This document shows, in pieces, positions 20,254 through 31,352 of a DNA stretch of 64,000 nucleotides. Numbering within the stretch: position 1 is the first letter of the stretch; the number at the start of each line of letters is the position of its first letter. Below the pieces are notes generated by a model that saw only the letters and a list, made by a program, of their open reading frames with translations, was not told the DNA's origin and did no database searches. The stretch spans positions 1,426,001 through 1,490,000 of the forward strand of contig BQMF02000036.1 of assembly GCA_027922465.2 (NCBI GenBank). The letters are read 5' to 3'. The translations under genes were made by a program, and so were the position numbers. The stretch is from Turritopsis dohrnii (lineage: Eukaryota > Cnidaria > Hydrozoa > Anthoathecata > Oceaniidae).

Positions 20254-23200
20254 ATGACTGTCACAATTTCAGATTGTCGGATGTTTGCATACCTCTTTGC
20301 ACAGAGGTTCACAGGCGATCAGAAGAATGGGAAACAGCTATGTGCAGCCATCTTCAGCTATGACATAGAAGTCGAAAGAATATTTGAAATTTCAAAGCCG
20401 GACGATAGACCAATCCTTAATTGTGTGATGGAGATGGTATCAAACACCCCTGTCAAAAAAAGGAAAGATTTGTTTGATATGATCAATGGAAAGCTGATGA
20501 CATTTGGAAGGAATGCCATACTTTCTGAAGAACTCACATCCTCTCCTTTTAGCGTCACAGGTTTGTTTAAAGGAGCTTGTTTTACACGGTTTAGGCGTTT
20601 TTTATATTTGCTATTGTATGTAATTGCATCTGAACTTCATATGTTTGCTTTTTATAATTGATGTTGTACTTGACTTTTGATAATCTTTGTTCTTCAATCT
20701 TGCTACACCAAAACTTCTTCCAAGAATTATCAAAGGTTTATCTACATGTTCTGCCTTTATACCAATCGAATCTCAAGGTGAAATCTTGATCAAGGATCAA
20801 CTATTTTTTTTAAAATTCTTTTACCGTAAAGACTCGATTACCCCCAACTCACCCACCCACCCCCCTCCTCGAATAATAACCACCACCCTCGAATAAGCGC
20901 AACCCCCACCGTTTATTCGAGTTCCAGTGTTTTTGAGACTGGAAGCATATTCTAATTTACGTAGGTAGAGATGAAAGGAGGACTTGTTACTTCTACTTTG
21001 CTTCTATCTCTTCTCTCAATAACAAGGATGTTTCTTAATTTCAATGTCAACGATATCAAATTTAATCATCTTCTTTTAATCGACATCTGTGGTTGCCGTG
21101 TACTTGGCCGCTTTTTCCTAATACCCATGACTTTGGCCTGCAAAGTTGTTTTCTCCAGTGTTTAGGAAATTATTTAATAATTGCGATATTTCAATTGGTA
21201 CATGTCCAACTAGCATTATGTTGATTTTCTGCTCGCTTGTAAACACCAAGTGCAAACTTGTCATACGTCAAAGCTTCATTTCTCGGATCTGGCCTGCATT
21301 TGAGTTCTTCCCCAATAAACGGTGACCAGTTAACAACTTCCAATAAGGGAAAGAAAAAGAAAAGACTAGCAGGTGGTAAAAGAAAAGCGAATAAAGTCTT
21401 TTGTTTCATGCGCGGTAACATGTGCCACCGATGCCACCGATGGAAGTCAGAATGACAAGATTTCCTGCTTCAAAGAAGGCAACCCTGTAGCGATGGTCGT
21501 ACCATGCCGAATGAACATCTAGAATTCATGAATGTGACAGAAAAGAATCCGTTAATTCCTGACGAGAACAAATTAATGCAAGCGGCTACAGAGAAGTTGC
21601 TCGTCGACGAAGATGAAGAAGGTGACGAAGACGAAGAAGGTGACGAGGATGAAGAAGGTGACGAAGATGAAGAAGGTGACGAGGATGAGAGTGATATTGA
21701 TATTTTGTAAATATCAATAAAATACGTTCAAATTATTTGTCTCAAAAATTATTTCTGAAAATATTTTTAGATATTCGTTATCGAAAAAATATATACCCCA
21801 AGTGAAAATAATATAATAAGCGCCCCCCTCGAATAAGTCCCCTCCCCCCCCCCCCCCCCCCCCCCAACAGTCGAAAAATTAAACAAGCGCCAGGGCGATT
21901 AATCGAGTCTTTACAGTATATGTCGTGTTACAAATAAGCTTTACTTGGATCAATAACCTGTCTCGGACAGTGTTTTTCATTTTGTTTTTCATTCATTGTA
22001 TTTTACTTTCTGATGTCATTACTTTCTGATGTCATTTAGATGATGGTGAAGATAAAACACTTCAGGATCGTACAACACGAATGAAAGTTTTCAAAAGAAT
22101 ATGTGATTCTGCTTGTGATGATTGGAGGACCATCTCACACTTCTTGTTAGATTATCGAAAAATTCAAACAATAGCTATCGATAATCCTGACCATGTACGA
22201 AAGAGACTTGGTGAAATGTTGGAAGAATGGCATAGATGTACACCAGCCCATCAATCTACATGGAGGCATCTGAGATCAATCCTTATGTTCTTGAATAAAC
22301 AACATCTTGTCTCTCAAATTGATGAAGAAGAAAGTAAGTACACTGTTCTCAAAACAATGATAAATAGTAAAGAACACCATATTTCTGATCATTCTAATAG
22401 GAAAGTTAGTCTCAAAAAACATCATTTTTTAGTACATTCCACTTTCGTCGATTCAAACAAGAACTTATACCACATCTACAGGTGAGTGACATTAATTTGA
22501 AATTATGTGAGGTAAGTCACTATATGTCCAGTCTTCGCTGTCCTTCTCCTGTATTAATAGGCATATGTGTCATGCTGCTGAGAAAGATAAAATCAGTCAA
22601 TATACTGCAGATGTGTCCAGTATAGTTCCTGTAAAGTTTTCGCTCATTCATTCTTTTATTGAATGTTTGAAAGAAAGGAACAAAATTTATGAGAGGAGGG
22701 AAGTTTTGGAAGAGATGACGAAAGAAATTGAAAATCATTTGGGCTGGCATCAGGACGGTGCAGATATCCTCGCCAGTGTTGAAAAATACAAAGAATCTGG
22801 AAGTCATAAAAAGGAACTGTTTGAAATCTTGGTTGATGGACTGGCCAATGCTTTCCAGCTGTCCATCAAGATTCTGTCAAAGGACGGAAAAAGTGATTTT
22901 TATCGTCAGAAATACTTGATCTATCCGAGTCGAGCTCAAGGAACAAGCAAACCTATTGTGTTGCTCTTAGCTGATGATGGTCATGTCAGCCCCTTGAAAA
23001 ATATTAAAAGTATGTATTGTTCAATGTAGGTTCCACAAACAATGCTTTTACTGGTAGAAATGGCATTATTTGATCCTGGTTTAATCTAAAATCTTGATAG
23101 GAAGAAAGATATAAGGTTATACAAGATATAAGGTTTTACAAGATAACTGGGCAAAGTTTCAATAATTTTTACAGTTTTATACAGTTGGCTAGCTTCACTC

Positions 23201-26200
23201 AGTTGCGAATGCATCTGCTTTCCAAGAGGGGCCACGGCTTAGGTTGGAGGTTCCGAAGTATTTGACACTCTCATGATTGACACAAACCCAATCAAGGGCT
23301 TGTGCTCTTCTGGATGGCCTTCCTGAAACACCCGATGTATCATCTACCCAATTTCCCTCACATGGCATGGGTCGATCCGGCGCTATGGTACATTCACTTG
23401 CGCATTGTGAATCGCCGCCAAGGGGAATTGAACCCCGATCTCTCGCATGAAATACAAGAGTGATAGCCACTATACTACAGCGCCAGAGAATTCGTCATAA
23501 TGGAAGTCTGATAGCTATATTTCTTATTTCTTTTTCAGGAGTAAGTTGCACACGCAAAACAATACAGAAACATTCGATAGAAGTGGTACGTGTGAAAGAA
23601 GATTACTGTATATTGCAAGTTCCTGATAATCATGCCCATTGGACAAGTATCACCATGGAAGCTTCGCCAAAACAACAAGATTATCCTACAATTGTCTACG
23701 ATCTTGATGAGGTCGAAAAAGATTACTGTTGTGGTTCTGTTTATGTTCGACTCAATGGCTTGGATAAGAATAACAAATACAAATGCTTCATCGAATGTAA
23801 ATATAATGATGGAAACAGACATCAGTATGTGAGCAGAGAATTTTCATTGACAGGTATAATTTTTATAATGTTTATGTCTGTTATTGCTTTCAATGTCTTG
23901 AATCCAACATTCAATAATTCCATACTGTTACATTTTCCTAGAAATTTCCGTTGAATATTACACATCAAAAGAAGGTCACACTTTAATCACCCACAAAGAT
24001 ATAGGAGAGCCAACAGATGGTGCTGAAGAAAGTGAAACAGTTTTTCGAAGTGATTTTCGTTGCTTTCAATCTAACAGTAAAATGAAAGAAATATCAGCAT
24101 CTGATTGGATCAGCCAGTGTGAAAAATATTTGGAATGTAATTTATTGAAAAACAATAAAGATTATTTTGATGAATGGATTATATTTCCAAATATCTTTAT
24201 GGATTTATCAAATAATGCAACAAAATATGTTGCAGAATGCCTTCGAGATGCTCTTGGAAGCCACCAAAATGAATCAATGGAGCAAGATGGGGGAGTTATC
24301 ATAACGCATTTTGACATTCAACAACACGGAAAGTTTTTATTGACAAGAAATCTTAAAGAAAAAGAACGAGATTTTTCCAACCACATCTTGGTATTTCACC
24401 AAAAGATGGGTGCCATCTTAAATGTCAGAGTTACCGAAAGCATTCATTCAAAGGACATCACTGATGAGTTTGCAAAGTGCTCCAAAGATGCTGAACACCT
24501 CTCTAAAGTACTAAAGTTTCTGGTAAAGTATAAAAACATAGATACCTCCAAAGTAAAAATCGCCACTTTCGTTGCTGCTACTAATCTTCAAATCAACAAC
24601 CTGGAAGCCACAATTTTCCAAGGAAAACACAATTTATATTGCGATGGATGCGTGCCTAGAGTTTTAACGAAGGATCAGCTGTATGATACGGAAAAAATGA
24701 AGAAATGGCTTTGCAATGAACTTCCTTGCATTTTAGAAATAGCTGATTTGGAAAACGTCAATTCAAAGCAAATCATGAAAGAATTTGTTGCTCAAGTTTG
24801 TGGCTTCATTGCTAACACATCAATTGAAGTGGCGAAACATTCAGATGATATTCATGATCAGCTGATACACTTGCAAGCCAATGATGAGCAGATTAAAGTA
24901 ATTGTAGATCCTCGAAAACACAAAGTAATCAATGCTGCATTCGGTTGCGGGAAAACAGTCGTAGCTACTTTGCAGTCTGAATTTTTGGCACGAATGGCTA
25001 AAGAACCAACAATAATATTTTATATAAGCTTTGATCCGTTTAGTTTGATTGACTTTCATATTGATAAACATTTTAAAAACTTGAAACTTCAGAATGTTGA
25101 GAGTGGATTAGTGAACTTACGAATTACCAATGTATCAGAAATTGCTGCAGAAATGGGAGTGAAAAAAATCCCACTTATTTCGGAAATCTTAAGCTATGTT
25201 CAGGAGCTACAAAAGAACACTGGTAGACTGTGTCACATATGTATCGACGAACTGAATACATCTCAAATGTCCAAACTTGAAGTTATCTCCATTAATTCAG
25301 CACTTTCAACAATGAAAGATAATTTTGTGACACTCATATTGCAAGCATTTCAGCATGAACAATATGAAATTAAGGGTACATTCTTCCCCAAAAAATATCT
25401 AGTATCGGAAACCTATGAATCACATCTTGAGATGAATCCTGTGCGGTTAAAAAGGAACATGCGAAACTCTGTGAAGATTTCAGAACTTCTGGAGGTAAAT
25501 CTTAATTTTCAAATGAGTTTGCTGTTAAGTTACTTCCTATATATTTATGACAAAACTAATCTGATTTTAATTTCAAGATTGCTAAAGATGTTATCAATGA
25601 TGAAGAAACACGTTATTATTATACTGAGACTGGAATGACCTTTACTGGTGCAGCATCTAATCTAAAACAACAACCGAAAGAAAATAAAGGTCACGCAGCA
25701 ATCACTCATGTTAGCAATGACAGTGACAGATCCGATGATGACTTTAATGATCAAAGTGTTGCAAAGTTCGCCATTGATGCAATGGCTCAAGAATCTTCCA
25801 AAAACAACAAACATCTACCTTTGCCAATGAAAAGCAAGGAACGTGTTCTGAAACAAATGAGTAAGTATGGCAAGAAACGAACAACGGAAGGTATATTGAT
25901 AAAATATCGTTTTGATCAATCGACGGAAATGGGTCATTCACATGAAGGGAAAATGCCGGAATTGACATATGTTCCTTCTACTAAAGAAATTGAAAAGTGC
26001 TGTTCCAGTAAATGTGACGATAAACAAATGGACATCATAAAGATTGCTACTTGTATGCAAACTGTTAAAGCAGGTGATACAATCATCTGCCATGATGAAG
26101 AAGAACTTAATTCAATCCGTCATGCTCTAAAGGTAGCTGAGAAGGACTTCTTGATTTATGCACCTTGTCTTGGAGATAAAAACAAAATTCCAACTATGGA

Positions 26201-26570
26201 TGTAAAACGGCAAGTATCAGAGGCCATTGATGGAAAGAGAAGAATCGTTTTAACCGATAGTAATGGTTGTCGTGGTTTTCAACTTCGGAAAGTTGTGATC
26301 CCCTTATCCAGCACGGAGCAATTTCATCGCCACACGATACTGGAAAATGCTGCACGTGCAACATCCGACATTTTATTTATTGTCATTGACTGTTCATCAC
26401 TCTCATGGTTTGGAAGCAGAAAATCAACGTTTAGGAAAGTGATTGAAAGATGGGACTCGACCGGAAAAATAAAGATTACGAAAACAACTATGTCGCACAA
26501 TCTGTTGAAACAATTTTTGAAAAGATTACCACCTGCGGAAATGCTATTGGAGCCAACTGAACCAAGGTAA
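20254..26570 (+). CDS. Death-domain / OTU-like / SF1 helicase-like ATPase protein, seven exons
   Basis: Seven phase-consistent GT-AG exons (20254-20560, 22040-22333, 22433-22481, 22561-23009, 23539-23853, 23942-25494, 25578-26570) give 1319 aa. Residues 1-102 are helical and unrecognised. Residues 103-198 form a Death domain (W131, MLEEW at 162-166). Residues about 205-366 resemble an OTU domain in fold signature, with DSNKNLY where DGNCLF is expected and H358 in DDGHVSPL; the catalytic Cys is absent. Residues about 375-470 look Ig/FN3-like. Residues about 590-670 resemble a degenerate restriction-nuclease-like module. Residues 800-1319 are an SF1-type helicase/ATPase: Walker A AAFGCGKT (K809), Walker B ICIDE (D907), RLKRNMRNS, GCRGFQ (R1221) and ARAT (R1249). 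An innate-sensor or signalling role is inference. An in-frame ATG at 20182 is an alternative start, and GGTAAAG at the stop could be a donor extending the gene. Confidence 0.72.
20824..21916. mobile_element. TA-flanked deletion-derivative DNA transposon inside intron 1 of the Death/helicase gene
   Basis: The ends read CCGTAAAGACTCGATTA on the left and the complement of CTGTAAAGACTCGATTA on the right, with TA on both sides (20822-20823 and 21917-21918). Subterminal CCCTCGAATAA sequences and a run of about 25 C lie inside. The interior retains a 68-aa plus-strand ORF at 21504-21710 ending in an acidic repeat, probably the tail of a lost transposase. TA target and form suggest Tc1/mariner/pogo superfamily. 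Confidence 0.8.
21504..21710 (+). pseudogene. Acidic C-terminal remnant, possibly of a transposase
   Basis: A 68-aa ORF within the TA-flanked element. The N-terminal half is ordinary polar sequence (NVTEKNPLIPDENKLMQ). Residues about 36-62 are repeats of DEDEEG encoded by an 18-bp minisatellite (about 21610-21685), ending SDIDIL just before an AATAAA-like signal at 21717. Pogo/Tigger-type transposases often end in acidic tails, so a 3' remnant is likely. No catalytic motif remains. Confidence 0.4.
23190..23490 (-). repeat. tRNA-derived SINE, copy 2, in intron 4 of the Death/helicase gene
   Basis: Read on the minus strand it begins with a tRNA-like head: an A-box-like GTAGTATAGTGGCTATC and a B-box GGGGTTCAATTCCCC. 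It continues with the shared body (GGCGGCGATTCAC to GCATTCGCAACTGAG). It lies wholly within the intron 23010-23538. Confidence 0.85.
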
Positions 26571-29500
26571 AGTTCTGTTTGAGATTTTTCATGAAAAAGT
26601 TCGATTAACAGAAGGATAAATCTGAATCGTGGATAGGCTAGAACGATAGAAGTAAAGAAGAAAAATCGTAATGGAAGATTATGCTTTAGTAAAGGAAAGT
26701 GATTATGCATATGATTGTGAATGCGTGTATGAATGACTTTATATAATATCCTGAACTCGTCTCCACACTTTTGGGGCGAAAAGTTTCGGATACTTTTTTG
26801 AATTTTTATAATATTTCTTTCTTTGTTTAAAGTAAAAAAGCTATAACTAACTTTCTTCAACTTCCCACTCAGAATCGGTTTCGTCATCGGTTTCTCCATC
26901 TTCACCAATGTACCGTTGAAGATTGTTACCACATAGCAAACATAGTATTTTTCTTTCTTTTGCGTGAAAAAGCTTTCGCGCTGTGCTGTTTTGAAATTTC
27001 CAAAGGCATAAACTTTTGCGAAAAAGGGCCAAAAACATGGAAGTTTCTATCCTTAAAGAATTCGCACTAACCGATGTCCTGTTTTATGATAATTATAATG
27101 TTTTACTCTCTTATAACTTGATGAGAGTGTTAAAGGAACTGTAGTGTAACTTCATCAGACATTATACAAGGTATTATCAAGGTGTTATCTGAAAGCTTTT
27201 GATGCTCTGCTTTATTTAGAATCCGGACAGGGAAGCCATCATATATGGGTATGTAAACACACCACCATTTATTCAAAATAACAAAGTTCTTTTGTGAAAA
27301 TGTTTGTGAATTTGGTGACTGTTATGTCCCAATTTGTAATAATCTGCCCAAATTTGTAATAACTGCCCTAATAAAGCTTGCCACGATTTGTAATACAATG
27401 TTTCCCTAAATTCTATTAAAAAATCAGGTGAGAGGGTGTTCGAACATTTTCGTAGGTGAAGTGTTTCGTCACTTTTGTGCGACAATTTTTTTGTCTGATA
27501 ATGTAGGTGGGAAGTCATTAAAACTTCACCCTGTGTAAAACATTAATTGAGTCAAGCTAAATGTGATTGTAACAAGAGTTGAAATTGGTTGCTATAGCCA
27601 TACAACGATGGTGAGAGAGCCGTTGGTAGTTGTTTAAAGTTTTTATATAATTTACAACTAAACATGCAGAATAAATAATCACTAACTTGATCTCTGACTT
27701 CATGAATGACGTGGTTTAAACCAGTAACATAATTATGTTCATTCATTTTTATTTGATAAAAATATACAAACAATCAGAGGCGTAGCCAGAGGTCAGTCAA
27801 AATTTGTGGAGGAGGGTTTAGTCATTTAAAGTAGAAAAGGAAAGCGTGCAAGTAACCTAATCGATAGGCTGAAAAGAAATATCACGATGTTGGACTCCTC
27901 CACTCCACGCCTATATGGACAATGGTTAGTTTTTCTTCACTAATTATTTTATCCTGAGTTCTCCAGAGTTCTCCTGGCGTGTATTATTTGTTTATACATG
28001 ATTAATGGATACATGGGTCCTTTTTCTCTTTTCATAATTTCTTGCATTTTTTTCTCCATCTCAGTTATTATCATTGTGAGACTAAATTCTTTTATATTTT
28101 CTTTTGTATTTTATACACACAAGATTAAAGTCTGTTCAAAAAATATGTGCACTAATTTCAGTTACCATGTGGAAACCAGATTTAACAAATTACATAAATT
28201 CCCTTGAGCCTGGTTTTTATATAAAAGCTGAAATCAGTGCATATAATTTATGAACAGACTTTAATACATATGATTCTCTTGTAAAAAAAGTGCTGAAGCC
28301 ATTTTTTGTGTATCAACTTGTATGACTTATATTACTTTATTGTTAGATAATGACGTTTTGAAGGAAAACTTTATTTTTGTGCCTCTCAGTGTTAAGGAAC
28401 GACTCTTCCCTTTATAAATTTTGCTGAAACACTTTGATCTTCTAAGTCGAATTATAGTCCTGAAAGTGCTTTCTAAACCAATCTGGAAGGTTTACTTTCA
28501 AAATTTTCTTGCACGTCGGCCCCAAACATGGTGGGACCTCCTTCGACAAACCAGATTCTCAGTCCCACCAGGTTAAAATTTGTGCCGCCGTACCTGCATG
28601 AAAGTCTTTATTTTGATGACATACATTTCAAAGATGTTATATAACACAACTAGGAAAAACTAATTTCAGAATGTTACTGTGAGTGCAATTTGCCCAGCTA
28701 CAACCAATCTGGAATCTACATGCCCGGGGAACAAGTTCTAAACCCTAGCAAAACAAAAGATATTAAGGTCCTTTTTTCGCAATTTTGGCCCCCTCACCCT
28801 AAATCGTTATCTGGTGGCCCTGTTAATGAAGTGATAAACAGGAAGAGGAACGTTTTAATGAAAAAGACAGATTTCTAATTTATTCATAAAAATACGAAAT
28901 CTCTTCTCGTATTTCTATGATTTATTTTACCAAAACACAATTGCACCATTCGAAAGTTCAGCCCATTTTACATCGGGCTAGTGAAAAAAAAAATGAAAAA
29001 GCAAAATTTTCACGAAAGTTTCCTTTAATCACGCCTTAACAAATCCTTCAGGTTATCAAAGTCACTAATTACGAACGGCCTTCCTAATCAAAATAATAAA
29101 TTGAAACCTATTCTAACTGTCTATAAATTCAAACACTGCATCATGCCCTGTGACAAAAGAACCTATTTAGAACCAATGAGTTATGTGCATACCTCTATGA
29201 TCTCCGAAAGGATCAACGTATCTTTGACATTACTTTCGCACCAGCAGAATAAATAATATTTCATATGACAGTATAAGTTACGTTTTCACAAAGCTCTAGG
29301 AAGTGCGTGATTTGAAATGGAATGCTGTATTGTATAAGTCATTCAACCTTCAAATGTCAAGATAGTCATAGGTCTTTCGTTTTTGATACTTCAGGTCATT
29401 TTACAGAAATCCGTATGCCTGAAAGGGCACCTTGTTGTTATCATGCTTATTATTAATAAGCCAGCTGTTAATTTATTGTAATATAAATGCAGTACCTGAT

Positions 29501-29660
29501 ATAAACCATAGTGAGAAAAAAGCGTCTGTTTTATATTTTACCTTACTTGGAAAAAAGTTGGGTTTTAGCCGCTTTCCCAAATATCACTTTATCCCTTGTA
29601 AGGAAGAATAGTCTATTCTATATCTTTGTTTTCATTTTTTTTTTCATTTATGTTTCATTT
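26571..29660. other. Intergenic, no gene recognised
   Basis: About 3 kb of AT-rich sequence. A minus-strand ORF (27038-26847) ends with a very acidic tail (DGETDDETDSEWEVEES) and contains CLLCGN, which could be the last exon of an unknown gene, but no partner exon was found. Short ORFs near 28000 and 28690 have no support. Confidence 0.4.
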
Positions 29661-29667
29661 ATATTAG

Positions 29668-31352
29668 CTCTTTACGATCTTATCAAAACTAATGATGTGG
29701 CTTCCTTTCAACGTATCCTCTCAACGGATCCTTCTGTCGTGAAGATAAGGGATGAAGAAGGAAGGACACTTTTGATGGATGCATCACTACACAACAATAA
29801 ATCGATTGTCCGAATGTTAGTGGAGCACGGTTCGGATATAGGTGATATGGACTACAATGGCTGGACATGTCTACATCATTGTGCCAAGTATAATTCTGTG
29901 GCTTGTCTGAGCTTTCTGTTAAGATTCGCATCTCTTCGTATCATCGATTTTCAAGATAATTTCAAGCAAACCGCACTTCATATTGCAACACAAAAGCGGT
30001 GTCACGAAAGTGTTGAACTTCTTCTTAAACATAACGCAAATGCTCAAATTCGAGATCAATATGGAAGGACATGTTTATATGCATGGAGGTTTTAAAAATC
30101 TTTAATCAACACATAAAGTTATTCTTCAACACTAAAAGTAAGTATATATACTTTTCGGGGAGAAATTTTTTCGTTTTTTGGTCACTTTCGCGAAAGTAAG
30201 TTCCCGCGAAAAGGACTGACATGCGTATTCGCGAAGGTTTATCCCACGCGAAATGGCCTAGGAAGCCGATTCCCGAAAGTTAAGTAAGTAAGTGAGTAAG
30301 CTGTTTATCCTTGGTACCTACCTAGGGCATTGCCAGTGAGCCAGCAGGGCGGTCCACAACCAGTGGACAAGCCGGGCGCCGACTTTGACGTAAGGGCCTC
30401 ACATTTTGAGTTGTAGACTTTTTAAGTGCTACTATAACTGTGAGAGATCCAACGCTGGAAGCAGCCGCACATTGTCGTTTGGCAAGCTAGGCGTTATGGG
30501 ATCTAAGTTTACCCTCACCCCGACCACTATGCTTGAGGACGAACTAGTACTGGCAGACTAGACATCCACACAGCTCGGATAGATGTTGCTATTTGTCCAT
30601 TGTGTGCACCGCAAGTACTATTATAAAGTATTGTGATATTGCACAGATAGTAAGTAAGTAAGTAACTGGGAGTTTTTAGTCCTTGGGCTTCCATCCGTAA
30701 TGGTTGGCTATTCTGCCAACTAGTAGTTGACTTGCCGCCACAGGAGAAAGTTAAATTGAAGAAAAAAAAACAAAAAAACCCACTTTCACGTGTTTTTCTT
30801 TCGACAATACAGTCTAAATCAATAAATCAATAAATCTCTGTCTTATTTGTCAAATTTCAAAATATTTAGAGAAAAAAATTGCACAAAACCCGAAAATCGC
30901 GAAAGTTAATCCCACGCGAAAGTCACTTTTCCAATTGAACGCAAAAGATCATTTTAAGCGAAATAGATTTACTCACTCATTCGCGAAAGTAAATCCCTAA
31001 AATTTCGCGGTTTTTTCCCTCGCGAAACTTTCTCCCCGCGAAACTTTCTCCGCGTAAAGTATTTCATTAAATTGCTTTTATCAGGAAAATGTTGCATGGA
31101 AAAGAATATTTATGATAAAAAAGATTTCCTATAATCGTGACCATGACAACACACTAATGACATTTCTTTTTTGTTATAGGGACCAACTATGACAAATTTT
31201 TAAAATGTATATATCTTATTTATTTATTTACTTTTTATTGTTGTTGTTTATTTTATGATTTACCTTACAAGGTGTCATAATGAAGGAAATATTGTTGTCT
31301 TAAAAGAGATTTTCTATCTATTCACTTCACAATTGCCCCTGCGTTCTCGAGC
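29668..31352 (+). CDS. Ankyrin-repeat protein gene, partial (two exons seen)
   Basis: One exon (29668-30088) follows an acceptor TTATATTAG and encodes about 140 aa with four ankyrin repeats. Consensus blocks are visible: GRTLLMDASLHNNKSIVRMLVEHG, GWTCLHHC, QTALHIATQKRCHESVELLLKHNA and the start of a fourth (GRTCLY). A second exon from 31272 (acceptor TTACAAG) continues in phase with CHNEGNIVVLKEI and reaches a stop or GTAAGC donor near 31352. Ankyrin repeats mediate protein binding. Neither true start nor end was found. Joining it directly to the upstream helicase gene breaks the phase, so it is treated as separate or as having missing exons. Confidence 0.65.
30135..31065. repeat. Inverted-repeat element rich in CGCGAAAGT motifs, in the ankyrin-gene intron
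   Basis: The left side reads ACTTTTCGGGGAGAAATTTTTTCG and the right side is its approximate complement. Many TTCGCGAAAGTAA units lie between. Nested within it (about 30283-30715) is a second repeat bounded by GTAAGTAAGTAAG runs. No target duplication could be fixed. Confidence 0.55.

Noticed and set aside
22520..22807. 95-aa minus-strand ORF
   Set aside because: Antisense shadow of a phase-supported exon of the Death/helicase gene.
23195..23470. 91-aa minus-strand ORF and its twin at 41821-42129
   Set aside because: Both are translations of the shared SINE body; the similarity is that of the repeat, not of a protein family.
26324..26932. 202-aa minus-strand ORF
   Set aside because: Largely antisense to the helicase exon, with Phe/Leu-rich composition and no domain.
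26560..29670. Ankyrin exon as the direct continuation of the Death/helicase gene
   Set aside because: The possible donor at the helicase end leaves two bases, while the ankyrin exon needs one, so direct splicing breaks the frame.
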